A stretch of 45,657 bases of DNA from Lysobacter sp. (GTDB taxonomy: Bacteria; Pseudomonadota; Gammaproteobacteria; Burkholderiales; Usitatibacteraceae), in assembly GCA_023700985.1 (NCBI GenBank), contig JAMPXV010000002.1, forward strand, positions 1 through 45,657, in the 5' to 3' direction. The notes under the pieces are model-generated. The model searched no databases. It was not told the origin of the DNA and worked only from the letters and a program-made list of their open reading frames with translations. Each line of letters begins with the position of its first letter. The stretch's first letter is position 1. This document shows, in pieces, positions 38,257-45,657 of this stretch. The translations under genes were made by a program, and so were the position numbers.

Positions 38257-38289
38257 GGGCGCTCGAAGGGCTGTGCTACGCTTTCGCGC

Positions 38290-38403
38290 ATGATACGCGC
38301 ACTCGCCTGGATCGCGCTCGCGGCGGCCCTCGCCGCCTGCGGCCAGAAGGGCCCGCTCAAGCTTCCCGAGCCGCCGAAAGCCCCGGCCCCCGCCACCCGA
38401 TGA
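38290..38403 (+). CDS. lptM: Small lipoprotein LptM (YifL type)
   Basis: A 37-residue lipoprotein, MIRALAWIALAAALAACGQK at the start. The lipobox is L-A-A-C with the invariant following sequence CGQKGPLKLPE, typical of LptM/YifL. In E. coli LptM binds the LptD translocon and helps its maturation. Placement directly before lysA and divergent from cyaY is conserved in proteobacteria. The stop overlaps the lysA ATG by 4 bp. Confidence 0.9.
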   Translation: MIRALAWIALAAALAACGQKGPLKLPEPPKAPAPATR

Positions 38404-39647
38404 GCGCGATCCGGCGCATCGACGGCGAGCTGTGGATGGAGGGCGTGCGCCTGGCGGAAGTGGCGGCGCGCTTCGGCACCCCCTGCTACGTCTACTCGCG
38501 GGCCGCGATCGAGACGGCCTGGCGCGCCTTCGACGACGCGCTCGCGGGCACCGACCACCTCGTCTGCTACGCGGTCAAGGCGAACTCCAACCTGGCGGTG
38601 CTGGGCCTGCTCGCGCGCCTCGGGTCGGGGTTCGACATCGTCTCCGGCGGGGAGCTCGCGCGCGTGCTCGCCGCCGGCGGGCGCCCCGACCGGATCATCT
38701 TCTCGGGCGTGGGCAAGAGCGAGGAGGAGATGCGCGCCGCGCTCTCGGCGGGCATCCGCTGCTTCAACGTGGAAAGCGAGCCGGAGCTGGAGCGCCTCGA
38801 CGCGGTGGCGCGCGCCATGGGCGTGCGCGCCCCCGTGTCCCTGCGCGTGAACCCCGACGTCGACGCGCGCACCCATCCCTACATCTCCACCGGGCTCAAG
38901 GGCAACAAGTTCGGCATCGCGCACCACCGGGCGCTCGCCGCCTACGAGCTGGCCGCGCGCCTGCCGAACCTGCGGGTGACCGGGATCGACTGCCACATCG
39001 GCTCGCAGATCCTCGACATGGCGCCCCTCGAGGAGGCGCTCGAGCGCGTGCTGGAGCTGGCGGCCGCCGTCGCCGCCCGCGGCATCCCCATCGCCCACGT
39101 CGACGTGGGCGGCGGGCTCGGCATCCGCTACCGCGAGGAGGAGACGGCGCTCGACATCGGGCGCTGGTGCGCCGCGGTGGTCGCGCGACTGGCGGGCAGC
39201 CCCTACTCGCTGGTGCTGGAGCCGGGCCGCGCCATCGTCGGCAACGCCGGCGTCCTGCTCTCCCGCGTCGAGTACCTGAAGCTCGACAAGGACAGGCGCT
39301 TCGCCATCGTGGACGCCTCGATGAGCGAGCTCATCCGCCCGGCCCTCTACGAGGCATGGCACGAGATCGTGCCGCTCGCGGCGCCCGACCGCCCGGAGGC
39401 GCTCTACGACGTGGTCGGCCCGGTGTGCGAGTCCTCGGACGTCCTCGGCACCGACCGGCGCCTGGCCATCGCGCCCGGCGACGGCATCGCCATCCTCTCG
39501 GCGGGCGCGTACGGCATGGTGATGAGCTCCAACTACAACTCCCGCCCGCGGCCGGCGGAGGTGATGGTGGACGGCGCGCGGGCCGTGCAGGTTCGCGCGA
39601 GGGAGACGACGGGCTCCCTCTTCGCGGGCGAATCGACGCTCGACTGA
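38400..39647 (+). CDS. lysA: Diaminopimelate decarboxylase
   Basis: A 415-residue fold-type III PLP enzyme, last step of lysine synthesis from meso-diaminopimelate. K60 in LVCYAVKANSNLAVL carries PLP. SGFDIVSGGELARVLAAGG, the glycine-rich HVDVGGGLGIRY and GPVCESSDVLGTDRRL (with the catalytic Cys) are the main motifs. The ATG at 38400 overlaps lptM. About 310 bp without a gene follow it. Confidence 0.96.
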   Translation: MSAIRRIDGELWMEGVRLAEVAARFGTPCYVYSRAAIETAWRAFDDALAGTDHLVCYAVKANSNLAVLGLLARLGSGFDIVSGGELARVLAAGGRPDRIIFSGVGKSEEEMRAALSAGIRCFNVESEPELERLDAVARAMGVRAPVSLRVNPDVDARTHPYISTGLKGNKFGIAHHRALAAYELAARLPNLRVTGIDCHIGSQILDMAPLEEALERVLELAAAVAARGIPIAHVDVGGGLGIRYREEETALDIGRWCAAVVARLAGSPYSLVLEPGRAIVGNAGVLLSRVEYLKLDKDRRFAIVDASMSELIRPALYEAWHEIVPLAAPDRPEALYDVVGPVCESSDVLGTDRRLAIAPGDGIAILSAGAYGMVMSSNYNSRPRPAEVMVDGARAVQVRARETTGSLFAGESTLD

Positions 39648-39959
39648 GCGGCGCGGCGGGAATCGCCGGAATTCGACCCCTCGATGGTATCGAATCGATA
39701 CCATTCAGCGGTCAGTTCGATCAAATAGTCGCGCTTGACACGGTCCCAAACCGCGGTTCCGCGTATTTTTTCGCATATCATCCGCTCCACCAAGCCGGTG
39801 CAATGAAGCTGCGCAAGCGGCCCGCGGCACCGGAAAGAGCCACCAGGCTTCACCGTTCGATCGAGAAATCCGGGCGCTTGGTAGTGGCGGGGCCAACGGC
39901 GGAAACGCCGCCCGACACGCGAGAGACACTTCGGTCCAACAATCGAAAGGAGCAAGACG
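39648..39959. other. Non-coding stretch between lysA and the histone-like gene
   Basis: No convincing gene. It holds a 21-bp palindrome (39684-39704), a perfect TTGACA at 39735-39740 with no good -10 at 16-18 bp (GCGTAT lies 20 bp on), and a good ribosome site AAGGAG at 39947-39952, seven bases before the ATG. The remainder is less GC-rich than its surroundings, as expected of a regulatory leader. No terminator for lysA is obvious. Confidence 0.6.
39684..39704. promoter_or_regulatory. Perfect 21-bp palindrome, possible operator
   Basis: Arms ATGGTATCGA (39684-39693) and TCGATACCAT (39695-39704) flank a single A. It is not followed by a T-run, so it is not an intrinsic terminator; its size and symmetry suit a dimeric regulator site. 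It lies 37 bp after lysA and about 255 bp before the histone-like ATG. Confidence 0.5.
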
Positions 39960-40301
39960 ATGGCAACCGCGAAGAAGAAACCCGCTGCGAAGAAGAAGGC
40001 CGCCAAGAAACCGGCCGCGAAGAAGAAGGTCACCAAGAAGCCTGCGGCGAAGAAGAAGCCCGCTGCGAAGAAGAAGCCCGCCGCCAAGAAGAAGCCCGCC
40101 GCCAAGAAGAAGGCTGCGAAGAAGAAGGTAGCGAAGAAGAAGCCCGCGGCCAAGAAGAAGAAGGCTGCGAAGAAGCCGGCCAAGAAAGCCAAGAAGAAGC
40201 CAGCGAAAAAGAAGGCGGCGAAGAAGCCCGCGGCCCCCGCGAAGCCCATGGCTCCTGCGGTCACCCCGGTCATCACCCCGCTGATCAAGCCGATGAGCTG
40301 A
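39960..40301 (+). CDS. Histone H1-like lysine/alanine-rich DNA-binding protein
   Basis: A 113-residue protein that is almost entirely Lys, Ala and Pro: repeated KKPAAKK and KKAAKK units from residue 5 to about 93, then a short Pro/hydrophobic tail (PAVTPVITPLIKPMS). This is the eukaryotic-H1-tail-like composition known from bacterial HC1/AlgP-like nucleoid proteins. It is expected to bind DNA non-specifically in the nucleoid. The DNA itself is internally repetitive (AAGAAG, GCC), so copy number may vary by slippage. A strong ribosome site precedes it. Two hairpins and a terminator follow. Confidence 0.9.
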   Translation: MATAKKKPAAKKKAAKKPAAKKKVTKKPAAKKKPAAKKKPAAKKKPAAKKKAAKKKVAKKKPAAKKKKAAKKPAKKAKKKPAKKKAAKKPAAPAKPMAPAVTPVITPLIKPMS

Positions 40302-40346
40302 ACGGAAGCCCCTGGCTTCCGGGCCCTCAAGGCCTGAACCCGAATA

Positions 40347-40409
40347 CGAGGCGCGACCCGACGGATCGGTTGCGCAAGCCGCCGGAGACGCCGCGCGGGT
40401 CGCGCCTCG
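40347..40409 (+). other. Perfect inverted repeat in the 3' trailer of the histone-like gene
   Basis: CGAGGCGCGACCCG (40347-40360) and CGGGTCGCGCCTCG (40396-40409) are perfect 14-bp reverse complements around 35 bp. A run of five T follows 11 bp later (40421-40425). It lies 46 bp past the stop codon, ahead of the stronger terminator. It could stabilise the mRNA or define a small RNA. Confidence 0.55.
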
Positions 40410-40432
40410 CAAACGGGTGGTTTTTCCCCCAG

Positions 40433-40469
40433 AAGGCCTCACGCCGTCAGGCGCGGCCTTTTGTTTTTT
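40433..40469 (+). terminator. Intrinsic terminator after the histone-like gene
   Basis: AAGGCC (40433-40438) pairs with GGCCTT (40455-40460), enclosing an inner stem CGCC-GTCA-GGCG (40442-40453), followed by TTTTGTTTTTT (40459-40469). It works on the plus strand; the minus side has no T-run. It overlaps the last codons of thpR, which converges. Confidence 0.8.
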
Positions 40470-40980
40470 CCGGCTCGAGCGCCCACTCGGCGAGCGTCCG
40501 GTAGGTGCCCTCTCCCGGCACCGACTCCACCAGCGCGAACGTTGCCACCCGCCAGGTCACGGGATCGACCCTCTCCGGCGCCAGGGGCGCGCGCGCGCGA
40601 CGCGCCAGCGTGAGGTGCGCGGCGTACGGGCGGTCGTCCGGCGCGAACCCCGCGTCCCGGACGCGCCGCTCCAGCTGCGCCTGCATCGCCAGGAGCTTTT
40701 CCGGCGGCCGCTCGCACCCTGCCCACGCCACGCGGGCCCGGGCGAAGGCGCCCAGCCGGTCCAGCGCAAGGTCGAACGCCTCCGCGGCCACCCCCTGCGC
40801 CGCGGAGGCGAGCGCCGGGATGCGGGCGGGATCGACCTCGCCGAGGAACACGAGCGTGAGGTGCAGCTTCGCCGCCGCCACGGGCCGCCCTCCCGTCCGG
40901 GAGGAGACCTCCGCCGCCAGGCGCCCGAGCGCGGCGCGCGCGGCGGCGTCGGGCCAGAGGGCGAAGAAGAGCCTCGCCAC
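40447..40980 (-). CDS. thpR: RNA 2',3'-cyclic phosphodiesterase ThpR
   Basis: A 177-residue 2H phosphoesterase (LigT family). The two catalytic HxT motifs are H40-L-T42 in LHLTLVFLG and H122-L-T124 in AAHLTLARRAR, the usual pair about 80 residues apart. RLFFALWPDAAARAAL is the family N-terminus. The start is GTG at 40980, 8 bp after mgtE on the same strand, so co-transcription is likely. It opens cyclic phosphates on RNA ends in vitro; the cellular role is unsettled. Confidence 0.92.
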   Translation of the reverse strand: MARLFFALWPDAAARAALGRLAAEVSSRTGGRPVAAAKLHLTLVFLGEVDPARIPALASAAQGVAAEAFDLALDRLGAFARARVAWAGCERPPEKLLAMQAQLERRVRDAGFAPDDRPYAAHLTLARRARAPLAPERVDPVTWRVATFALVESVPGEGTYRTLAEWALEPEKTKGRA

Positions 40981-40988
40981 GCGCGCCC

Positions 40989-42440
40989 CTAGAGCAGGAA
41001 GACGGTGGCGAGCCCGAGGAAGATGAAGAACCCCATGCTGTCCGTCACGAAGGTGAGGAACACGCTCGAGCCGATGGCGGGGTCGCGCCCGAAGCGCTCC
41101 ATCGCGAGCGGGATGAAGAGCCCGGCCAGCGCCGCGACCACGAGGTTGAGCATCATCGCGAGCGCCATCACGCCCCCGAGGGCGACGTTGCTGTAGAGAA
41201 GCCACGCCACGACTCCCAGGACGCTTCCCCAGATCGCGCCGTTCAGGGCGCTGATGCCGAGCTCCTTGGCGAGCAGGCGCCGGGCGTTGGCCGCGCTCAC
41301 CTGGTCGAAGGCGAGCGCCCGGACGATGAGGGTGGCCGTCTGGTTCCCGGAGTTCCCGCCGATCCCGGCCACGATCGGCATCAGCGCCGCCAGCGCCGCC
41401 AGCTTCTCGATCGAGCCCTCGAAGGCGCCCACCACCCGGGAGGCGATCACGGCGGTGCAGAGGTTGAGGGCGAGCCAGGGGCCGCGGTTCTTGGCCGACA
41501 GCCACACGGACGAGAAGAGGTCCTCCTCCTCGCGCAGGCCCACCTTGCCGAGCGCCTGGGTCTCCTGGCGCTCGCGCACGAAGTCGAGCACCGCGTCGAC
41601 GGTGAGGCGCGCGATCACGCGGCCGTCGGCGGACACCACGGGCGCGCAGACCAGGTCGTAGCGCTCGAAGGCCTGTGCCGCCTCCTCGGCGTCGCTGTCG
41701 GGGGAGAACGACACCACCTCGCGGTCGATGAGGCTCGCGACCTCGTCGTCCGGGTCGCTCACCAGCAGGCGCTTCAGGGGCAGGATGCCGCGCAGGTGGT
41801 CGTCGCGGTCGACGACGAAGAGCGCGTCGGTCTGCCCGGGCAGCTCGTCGTAGCGGCGCAGGTAGCGCAGCGCCACCTCGCAGGTGACGTCCTCGCGGAT
41901 GCTCACCACCTCGAAGTCCATGAGCGCGCCGACGCTGCCCTCGGGGTAGGACAGGGCGGACTGCAGCTGCGCCCGCTCGTGGACGTCCTGCGCCTCGATG
42001 ATGTCCTGCACGACCTCGTCGGGCAGGTCGGAGGCGAGGTCCGCGATCTCGTCCGCGTCGAGGTTCCGGGCGGCGGCGACGATCTCCGCCGAGTCCATGT
42101 CGGCGAGCAGCGTGTCGCGGACGGCGTCGGAGACCTCGAGGAGGATCTCGCCGTCCCGGTCGCTGCGCACCAGCCCCCAGACGACCAGGCGGTCCTCGAG
42201 CGGCAGGCCCTCGAGGATGAACGCCACGTCGGCCGGGTGCAGCCCGTCCAGGCGCCTCTGCAACTCGACGAGGTTGTGCTTGTGGACGATCGACTCGACG
42301 GCCTCGTTCCGCGCGGCATCCCCCTTCAGCTGGCGGTGGACGAGGTCCTCCACCAGCCGCTGCTTGGCGAGCAGCTTCGTCACCGCGTCGAGGTGATCCT
42401 GCGGCGAGGCGGAAGGCGGTTTCTCGGCGGAGAGCGGCAT
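40989..42440 (-). CDS. mgtE: Magnesium transporter MgtE
   Basis: A 483-residue MgtE channel. The cytosolic N domain (about 20-135, right-handed superhelix, ELQRRLDGLHPADVAFILEG) is followed by a CBS pair (about 140-275), which senses Mg2+. The membrane domain has five helices (about 315-480), with the pore motif PIVAGIGGNSGNQTATLIVR. Acidic residues at domain interfaces fit gating by Mg2+. The ATG at 42440 gives the usual length. No M-box is visible upstream in the 109 bp before mtgA. Confidence 0.95.
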   Translation of the reverse strand: MPLSAEKPPSASPQDHLDAVTKLLAKQRLVEDLVHRQLKGDAARNEAVESIVHKHNLVELQRRLDGLHPADVAFILEGLPLEDRLVVWGLVRSDRDGEILLEVSDAVRDTLLADMDSAEIVAAARNLDADEIADLASDLPDEVVQDIIEAQDVHERAQLQSALSYPEGSVGALMDFEVVSIREDVTCEVALRYLRRYDELPGQTDALFVVDRDDHLRGILPLKRLLVSDPDDEVASLIDREVVSFSPDSDAEEAAQAFERYDLVCAPVVSADGRVIARLTVDAVLDFVRERQETQALGKVGLREEEDLFSSVWLSAKNRGPWLALNLCTAVIASRVVGAFEGSIEKLAALAALMPIVAGIGGNSGNQTATLIVRALAFDQVSAANARRLLAKELGISALNGAIWGSVLGVVAWLLYSNVALGGVMALAMMLNLVVAALAGLFIPLAMERFGRDPAIGSSVFLTFVTDSMGFFIFLGLATVFLL

Positions 42441-42549
42441 CGGGGGGTCGGTCGCGTGCCCGGGCCGCGTGCCCGGAAGGGACGCCGGTATTCTAGGCCG
42501 CCGGCCCGCGCCGCGTCCCGCCGGCGCGCGGATTATTTTCCCGGGCGGC

Positions 42550-43245
42550 TCAGGGAACCTCGGCCGCGCCCATGCGATCGAGGATGATCTGGGTCTTGCG
42601 CTCGAGCCACGGCGTGCCGCGGTTGCGGTCGTAGAAGCGCGGGTTGGGCACCATCGCCGCGAGGCGGGCGGCCTGCGCGGGGGAGAGCGAGGCCGCGCCC
42701 GTGCCGAAGTAGTGGCGCGCCGCGGCCTCCGCCCCGAACACGCCGTCGCCCCACTCGATCACGTTGAGGTAGATCTCGAGGATGCGGCGCTTGTCCATGA
42801 CGGCCTCCATCATGACCGTGATCATCGCCTCCTGGGCCTTGCGCCACGGCGTGCGGCTTCCCGAGAGGAAGAGGTTCTTCGCGAGCTGCTGCGAGATCGT
42901 CGAGCCGCCGGCCACCACCTTGCCGCGCTTCTGGTTCTTCTCCCAGGCCTTCTGCATCGCCTCCCAGTCGAAGCCCTCGTGGTCGGCGAACTTCGCGTCC
43001 TCCGCGGCCACGATCGCGCGCTTGAGGTTGCCGGAGATGCGCGCGTAGGGAACCCACTGGTGGCGCAGCTTCGCGGCGGGCTTCTTCTCGCGGATCCTCT
43101 CCAGGCGCTCTTCCATGAACGCCGTCGACGCGGGGTCGTGCGAGCGCCACCACGCGAGGCGCGCGAGGATGGAGGCCTCGTAGGCGACGAAGGCCGCTGC
43201 CGCCGCGATCGCGACCCAGCCCGCCCACCTCGCCAGCCGCCTCAC
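42550..43245 (-). CDS. mtgA: Monofunctional peptidoglycan glycosyltransferase MtgA
   Basis: A 231-residue GT51 enzyme with one N-terminal membrane helix (about 9-24). The catalytic Glu lies in IVAAEDAKFADHEGFDW, and the second motif is VVAGGSTISQQLAKNLFL. KRRILEIYLNVIEWGDGVFG and ARHYFGTGAASLSPAQAARL follow. It polymerises glycan from lipid II without transpeptidase activity. The start is GTG at 43245, overlapping the aroE stop (GTGA). aroE-mtgA is a common pair in beta- and gammaproteobacteria. Confidence 0.94.
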   Translation of the reverse strand: MRRLARWAGWVAIAAAAAFVAYEASILARLAWWRSHDPASTAFMEERLERIREKKPAAKLRHQWVPYARISGNLKRAIVAAEDAKFADHEGFDWEAMQKAWEKNQKRGKVVAGGSTISQQLAKNLFLSGSRTPWRKAQEAMITVMMEAVMDKRRILEIYLNVIEWGDGVFGAEAAARHYFGTGAASLSPAQAARLAAMVPNPRFYDRNRGTPWLERKTQIILDRMGAAEVP

Positions 43246-44048
43246 GCCGCGCGCAGCGCGGCGATCACGGCCGCCGTCTCCGGCCGCTTGCCCCGCCAGA
43301 GGAGGAATGACTCGGCCGCCTGCTCGACGAGCATCCCCAGCCCGTCGCTCGCGCGCGCCCCGGCCGCTCGCGCGCCCTCCAGGAACGGGAGCGCCGCGGC
43401 GCCGTAGGCCATGTCGTAGGCGGTGGCGCCGCGCGCGAAGAGGCCGGCGGGAAGGGCCAGCGGCTCGCCGCGCGTTGAGGCGGAGGTGGCGTTCACGACG
43501 AGGTCGAACCCCTCGCCCATCGCCTCGAACCCGACGCCCTCGACCCGCCCGGCCGCGCCGAACGCGCGCGCGAGCTCGCGGGCGCGCTCGCGCGTGCGGT
43601 TCGCGATGACGAGCATCGCCGGCGAAAGCGCGAGCAGCGGCCCCACCACGCCGCGCGCGGCACCGCCGGCCCCGAGGAGCAGGATGCGCGTGCCCGCAAG
43701 CGTGAGCCCCAGGTTCGCCGTGAGGTCGCGTACGAGCCCGGCGCCGTCGGTGTTGTCCCCGAGGATGGCGCCAACCCGCATCGCGAGCGTGTTGACTGCG
43801 CCGGCCTGCCCGGCCCGGGCCGTGCGCTCCTTCGCGAATGCGAAGGCGTCGACCTTGAACGGCAGGGTCACGTTGGCGCCGCGGCCGCCGGAGGCGAAGA
43901 ACTCCCGCGCGGCGCGCGCGAAGTCGCCCGGCTCGACGAGCAGTCGCTCGTAGGCGATCGCCTCGCCCGTCTGGCGCGCGAAGCGCGCGTGGATTTCGGG
44001 CGACCGGGAATGCGCAACGGGATTTCCGATGACGACGTAGCGATCCAT
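43242..44048 (-). CDS. aroE: Shikimate dehydrogenase
   Basis: A 268-residue AroE, reducing 3-dehydroshikimate with NADPH in aromatic amino acid synthesis. VIGNPVAHSRSPEIHARFAR binds shikimate, NVTLPFKVDAFAFA holds the catalytic Lys, and NTDGAGLVRDL holds the Asp. The NADP-binding loop is LLLGAGGAARGVVGPLLA, and the adenosine side is IANRTRERARELA (Arg-rich, NADP-type). The ATG at 44048 fits the family; the open frame upstream is not conserved-looking. An AT-rich block GTATATATAG (44136-44145) could supply a -10 for it. Confidence 0.94.
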   Translation of the reverse strand: MDRYVVIGNPVAHSRSPEIHARFARQTGEAIAYERLLVEPGDFARAAREFFASGGRGANVTLPFKVDAFAFAKERTARAGQAGAVNTLAMRVGAILGDNTDGAGLVRDLTANLGLTLAGTRILLLGAGGAARGVVGPLLALSPAMLVIANRTRERARELARAFGAAGRVEGVGFEAMGEGFDLVVNATSASTRGEPLALPAGLFARGATAYDMAYGAAALPFLEGARAAGARASDGLGMLVEQAAESFLLWRGKRPETAAVIAALRAA

Positions 44049-44177
44049 GGGTCCGGGGGCGGCTCTTGGAGGTTCCGGGGACGCTTCTCGAGGCCCCGCC
44101 GCCATGATAGCCGCCGCAGGCCGGCCGCCGCGATCGTATATATAGTGGAAGGCGGGCGAGGCGGCCTTTGGGCCGAT

Positions 44178-44247
44178 TGCACTTTTTTGGTGCGTGTGTA
44201 AGCTCAACGCACCATGAGCGTGCATCGCGCTGCGCCCTTGCGGTGCA
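44178..44247 (+). promoter_or_regulatory. Three NtrC-type enhancer boxes upstream of glnA
   Basis: Three sites fit TGCACC-N5-GGTGCA: TGCACTTTTTTGGTGCG (44178-44194), CGCACCATGAGCGTGCA (44208-44224) and TGCGCCCTTGCGGTGCA (44231-44247). Centres are 30 and 23 bp apart. They lie about 40-110 bp upstream of a sigma-54 promoter, the standard position for NtrC enhancers. Confidence 0.75.
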
Positions 44248-44285
44248 GGTCATTGTTATTCAATGATTTGCGTGCGCTTTTCGGT

Positions 44286-44299
44286 GGCACGCTTTCTGC
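44286..44299 (+). promoter_or_regulatory. Sigma-54 (-24/-12) promoter of glnA
   Basis: TGGCACGCTTTCTGCT, with GG (44286-44287) and GC (44298-44299) exactly 10 bp apart, as sigma-54 requires (consensus TGGCACG-N4-TTGC). The start site would be near 44311, about 69 bp before the glnA ATG. Three NtrC-type boxes lie upstream. Confidence 0.85.
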
Positions 44300-44379
44300 T
44301 ATCTATACGGCTCCAAGCACCTATCCACCCGATCCATTCCCCATTCTGGGGCGTCATCCCTCAATCAGGAGAAAGAGTC

Positions 44380-45657
44380 ATGGCAGCGGCCGATGTCTTC
44401 AAGATGATCAAGGAAAACGAGGTCAAGTTCGTGGACCTGCGTTTCACCGACACCAAGGGCAAGGAGCAGCACGTCACCGTGCCGACGAAGATGTTCGACG
44501 AGGACAAGTTCTCGCACGGCCACGCCTTCGACGGCTCGTCGATCGCCGGCTGGAAGGGGATCGAGGCCTCGGACATGCTGCTCATGCCGGACCCGGGCTC
44601 CGCCCGCATGGACCCTTTCATGGACGAGCCCACGCTCGCCCTTTCCTGCGACGTGCACGAGCCGTCCACCGGCAAGGGCTACGACCGCGACCCGCGCTCG
44701 CTCGCGCACCGCGCGGAGGCCTACCTCAAGTCGACCGGCCTGGGCGACGTGGCCTACTTCGGCCCCGAGCCCGAGTTCTTCGTCTTCGACGCCGTCGAGT
44801 GGAAGGTGGACATGTCGGGCGCCTACTGCAAGATCTTCTCGGAAGAGGCCTCCTGGTCGTCCGACGAGAGGTTCGAGGGCGGCAACCTCGGGCACCGTCC
44901 CTCCGTGAAGGGCGGCTACTTCCCCGTGCCCCCGGTCGACGCGCTGCAGGACATCCGCTCGGCGATGTGCCTCGCGCTCGAGGAGCAGGGCGTGGAGGTC
45001 GAGGTGCACCACCACGAGGTGGCGGGCCCCGGCCAGTGCGAGATCGGCACCAAGTTCGAGTCCCTGGTGAAGCGCGCCGACTGGCTGCAGATCCTCAAGT
45101 ACACGGTGTGGAACGTCGCCCGCAGCTACGGCAAGACGGCGACCTTCATGCCCAAGCCCGTCGTGGGCGACAACGGCTCGGGCATGCACGTGCACATGTC
45201 CATCTGGAAGAACGGCCAGAACCTCTTCGCGGGCGACGGCTACTCGGGGCTGTCGGAGTTCGCGCTGTACTACATCGGCGGCGTGATCAAGCACGCGCGG
45301 GCGCTGAACGCCATCACCAACCCCGGCACCAACTCCTACAAGCGCCTGGTGCCCGGCTTCGAGGCCCCGGTGAAGCTCGCCTACTCCGCGCGCAACCGCT
45401 CGGCCTCGATCCGCGTGCCGTTCGTGACGAGCCCGAAGGCGCGCCGCATCGAGGTGCGCTTCCCCGATCCCACGGCGAACCCCTACCTCGCCTTCTCCGC
45501 GCTGATGATGGCCGGCCTCGACGGCGTGCAGAACAAGATCCACCCCGGCGACCCGGCGGACAAGAACCTCTACGACCTGCCGCCGGAAGAGGACGCGAAG
45601 ATCCCGACCGTGTGCCACTCGCTGGACCAGGCGCTCGCGGCGCTGGACAAGGACCGC
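44380..45657 (+). CDS. glnA: Glutamine synthetase, type I (3' end beyond window)
   Basis: The first 426 codons of a type I (GSI-beta) glutamine synthetase, missing about 45 C-terminal residues at the window edge. [20 protein letters not shown] leads the N-terminal domain. Metal and ATP ligands lie in [42 protein letters not shown] and [17 protein letters not shown]. The adenylylation tyrosine is Y398 in [10 protein letters not shown], so activity is probably controlled by GlnE. A good ribosome site AGGAGA is seven bases before the ATG. The promoter region predicts NtrC/sigma-54 induction under nitrogen limitation. Confidence 0.97.
   Translation, partial: MAAADVFKMIKENEVKFVDLRFTDTKGKEQHVTVPTKMFDEDKFSHGHAFDGSSIAGWKGIEASDMLLMPDPGSARMDPFMDEPTLALSCDVHEPSTGKGYDRDPRSLAHRAEAYLKSTGLGDVAYFGPEPEFFVFDAVEWKVDMSGAYCKIFSEEASWSSDERFEGGNLGHRPSVKGGYFPVPPVDALQDIRSAMCLALEEQGVEVEVHHHEVAGPGQCEIGTKFESLVKRADWLQILKYTVWNVARSYGKTATFMPKPVVGDNGSGMHVHMSIWKNGQNLFAGDGYSGLSEFALYYIGGVIKHARALNAITNPGTNSYKRLVPGFEAPVKLAYSARNRSASIRVPFVTSPKARRIEVRFPDPTANPYLAFSALMMAGLDGVQNKIHPGDPADKNLYDLPPEEDAKIPTVCHSLDQALAALDKDR

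Noticed and set aside
39735-39766. Firm sigma-70 promoter for the histone-like gene
   Set aside because: TTGACA is perfect, but no acceptable -10 occurs at 16-18 bp; the nearest candidate is 20 bp away.
39960-40301. Non-coding tandem repeat or microsatellite
   Set aside because: A strong ribosome site, an open frame with the known histone-like composition and a downstream terminator support a real gene.
42441-42549. Magnesium riboswitch (M-box) before mgtE
   Set aside because: The region is GC-rich and short; I could not trace the conserved M-box elements, and most of it is the trailer of mtgA.

Overview
The window is a stretch of GC-rich (roughly two thirds or more G+C by eye), densely packed chromosome. 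It most resembles a betaproteobacterium. The clues are the gene orders metX-metW, gatC-gatA-gatB divergent from mreB-mreC-mreD-mrdA-mrdB-rlpA-dacA-dat-ybeD-lipB-lipA, cyaY divergent from lptM-lysA, a sugar-specific EIIA with HPr and enzyme I but no permease, a lysine-rich histone H1-like protein, and dispersed REP-like palindromes. A genus cannot be assigned from sequence reading alone. Almost everything is housekeeping or core metabolism. I see no prophage, transposase gene, CRISPR array, rRNA or tRNA.

Layout. 1-3317: end of a PAS protein, a Crp/Fnr regulator, and the phosphate two-component pair phoB-phoR, with a Pho box before phoB and a 212-bp palindrome between the two genes. 3362-5811: a PTS phosphorelay (EIIA-Man type, HPr, EI). 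5885-9038: a promoter, a SAM-II type riboswitch with an intrinsic terminator, then metX-metW and an MFS gene. 8995-14583 is mainly minus strand: VOC protein, AmpG-like permease, a small HTH-like protein, an ABC-F ATPase and exonuclease III, with msrB on plus. 14650-16126: pyrE and a DUF4124 protein. 16137-19373: the gatCAB operon on minus. 19478-29778: the long plus-strand cell-shape, peptidoglycan and lipoate operon. 29775-31013: small envelope-type proteins. 31249-33895: malate synthase and a divergent LysR regulator. 34010-35781: a LytS/LytTR-type two-component pair. 35812-39647: argH, a cysteine-rich MarR regulator, cyaY, lptM and lysA. 39960-40301: the histone-like protein. 40447-44048 on minus: thpR, mgtE, mtgA and aroE. 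44380-end: glnA, truncated by the window edge, behind a sigma-54 promoter with three NtrC-type boxes.

How the parts work together. The 19.4-29.8 kb block couples the rod machinery (MreBCD, PBP2, RodA) with peptidoglycan trimming (RlpA, DacA), a D-amino-acid transaminase and lipoate attachment. AmpG (muropeptide import) and MtgA (glycan polymerisation) lie elsewhere in the window. Nutrient control is readable directly in the DNA: phosphate (Pho box), methionine (SAM-II plus terminator), nitrogen (NtrC boxes plus sigma-54), and an unknown signal through a MarR protein with two near-identical operators.

I did not find a clearly new multi-gene system. The most interesting items are regulatory and structural: the SAM-II/terminator unit, the MarR operator pair with its cysteine cluster, the mosaic palindromic repeats that reach into stop codons, the palindrome and hairpins around the histone-like gene, and a possible frameshift in a DUF4124 gene.
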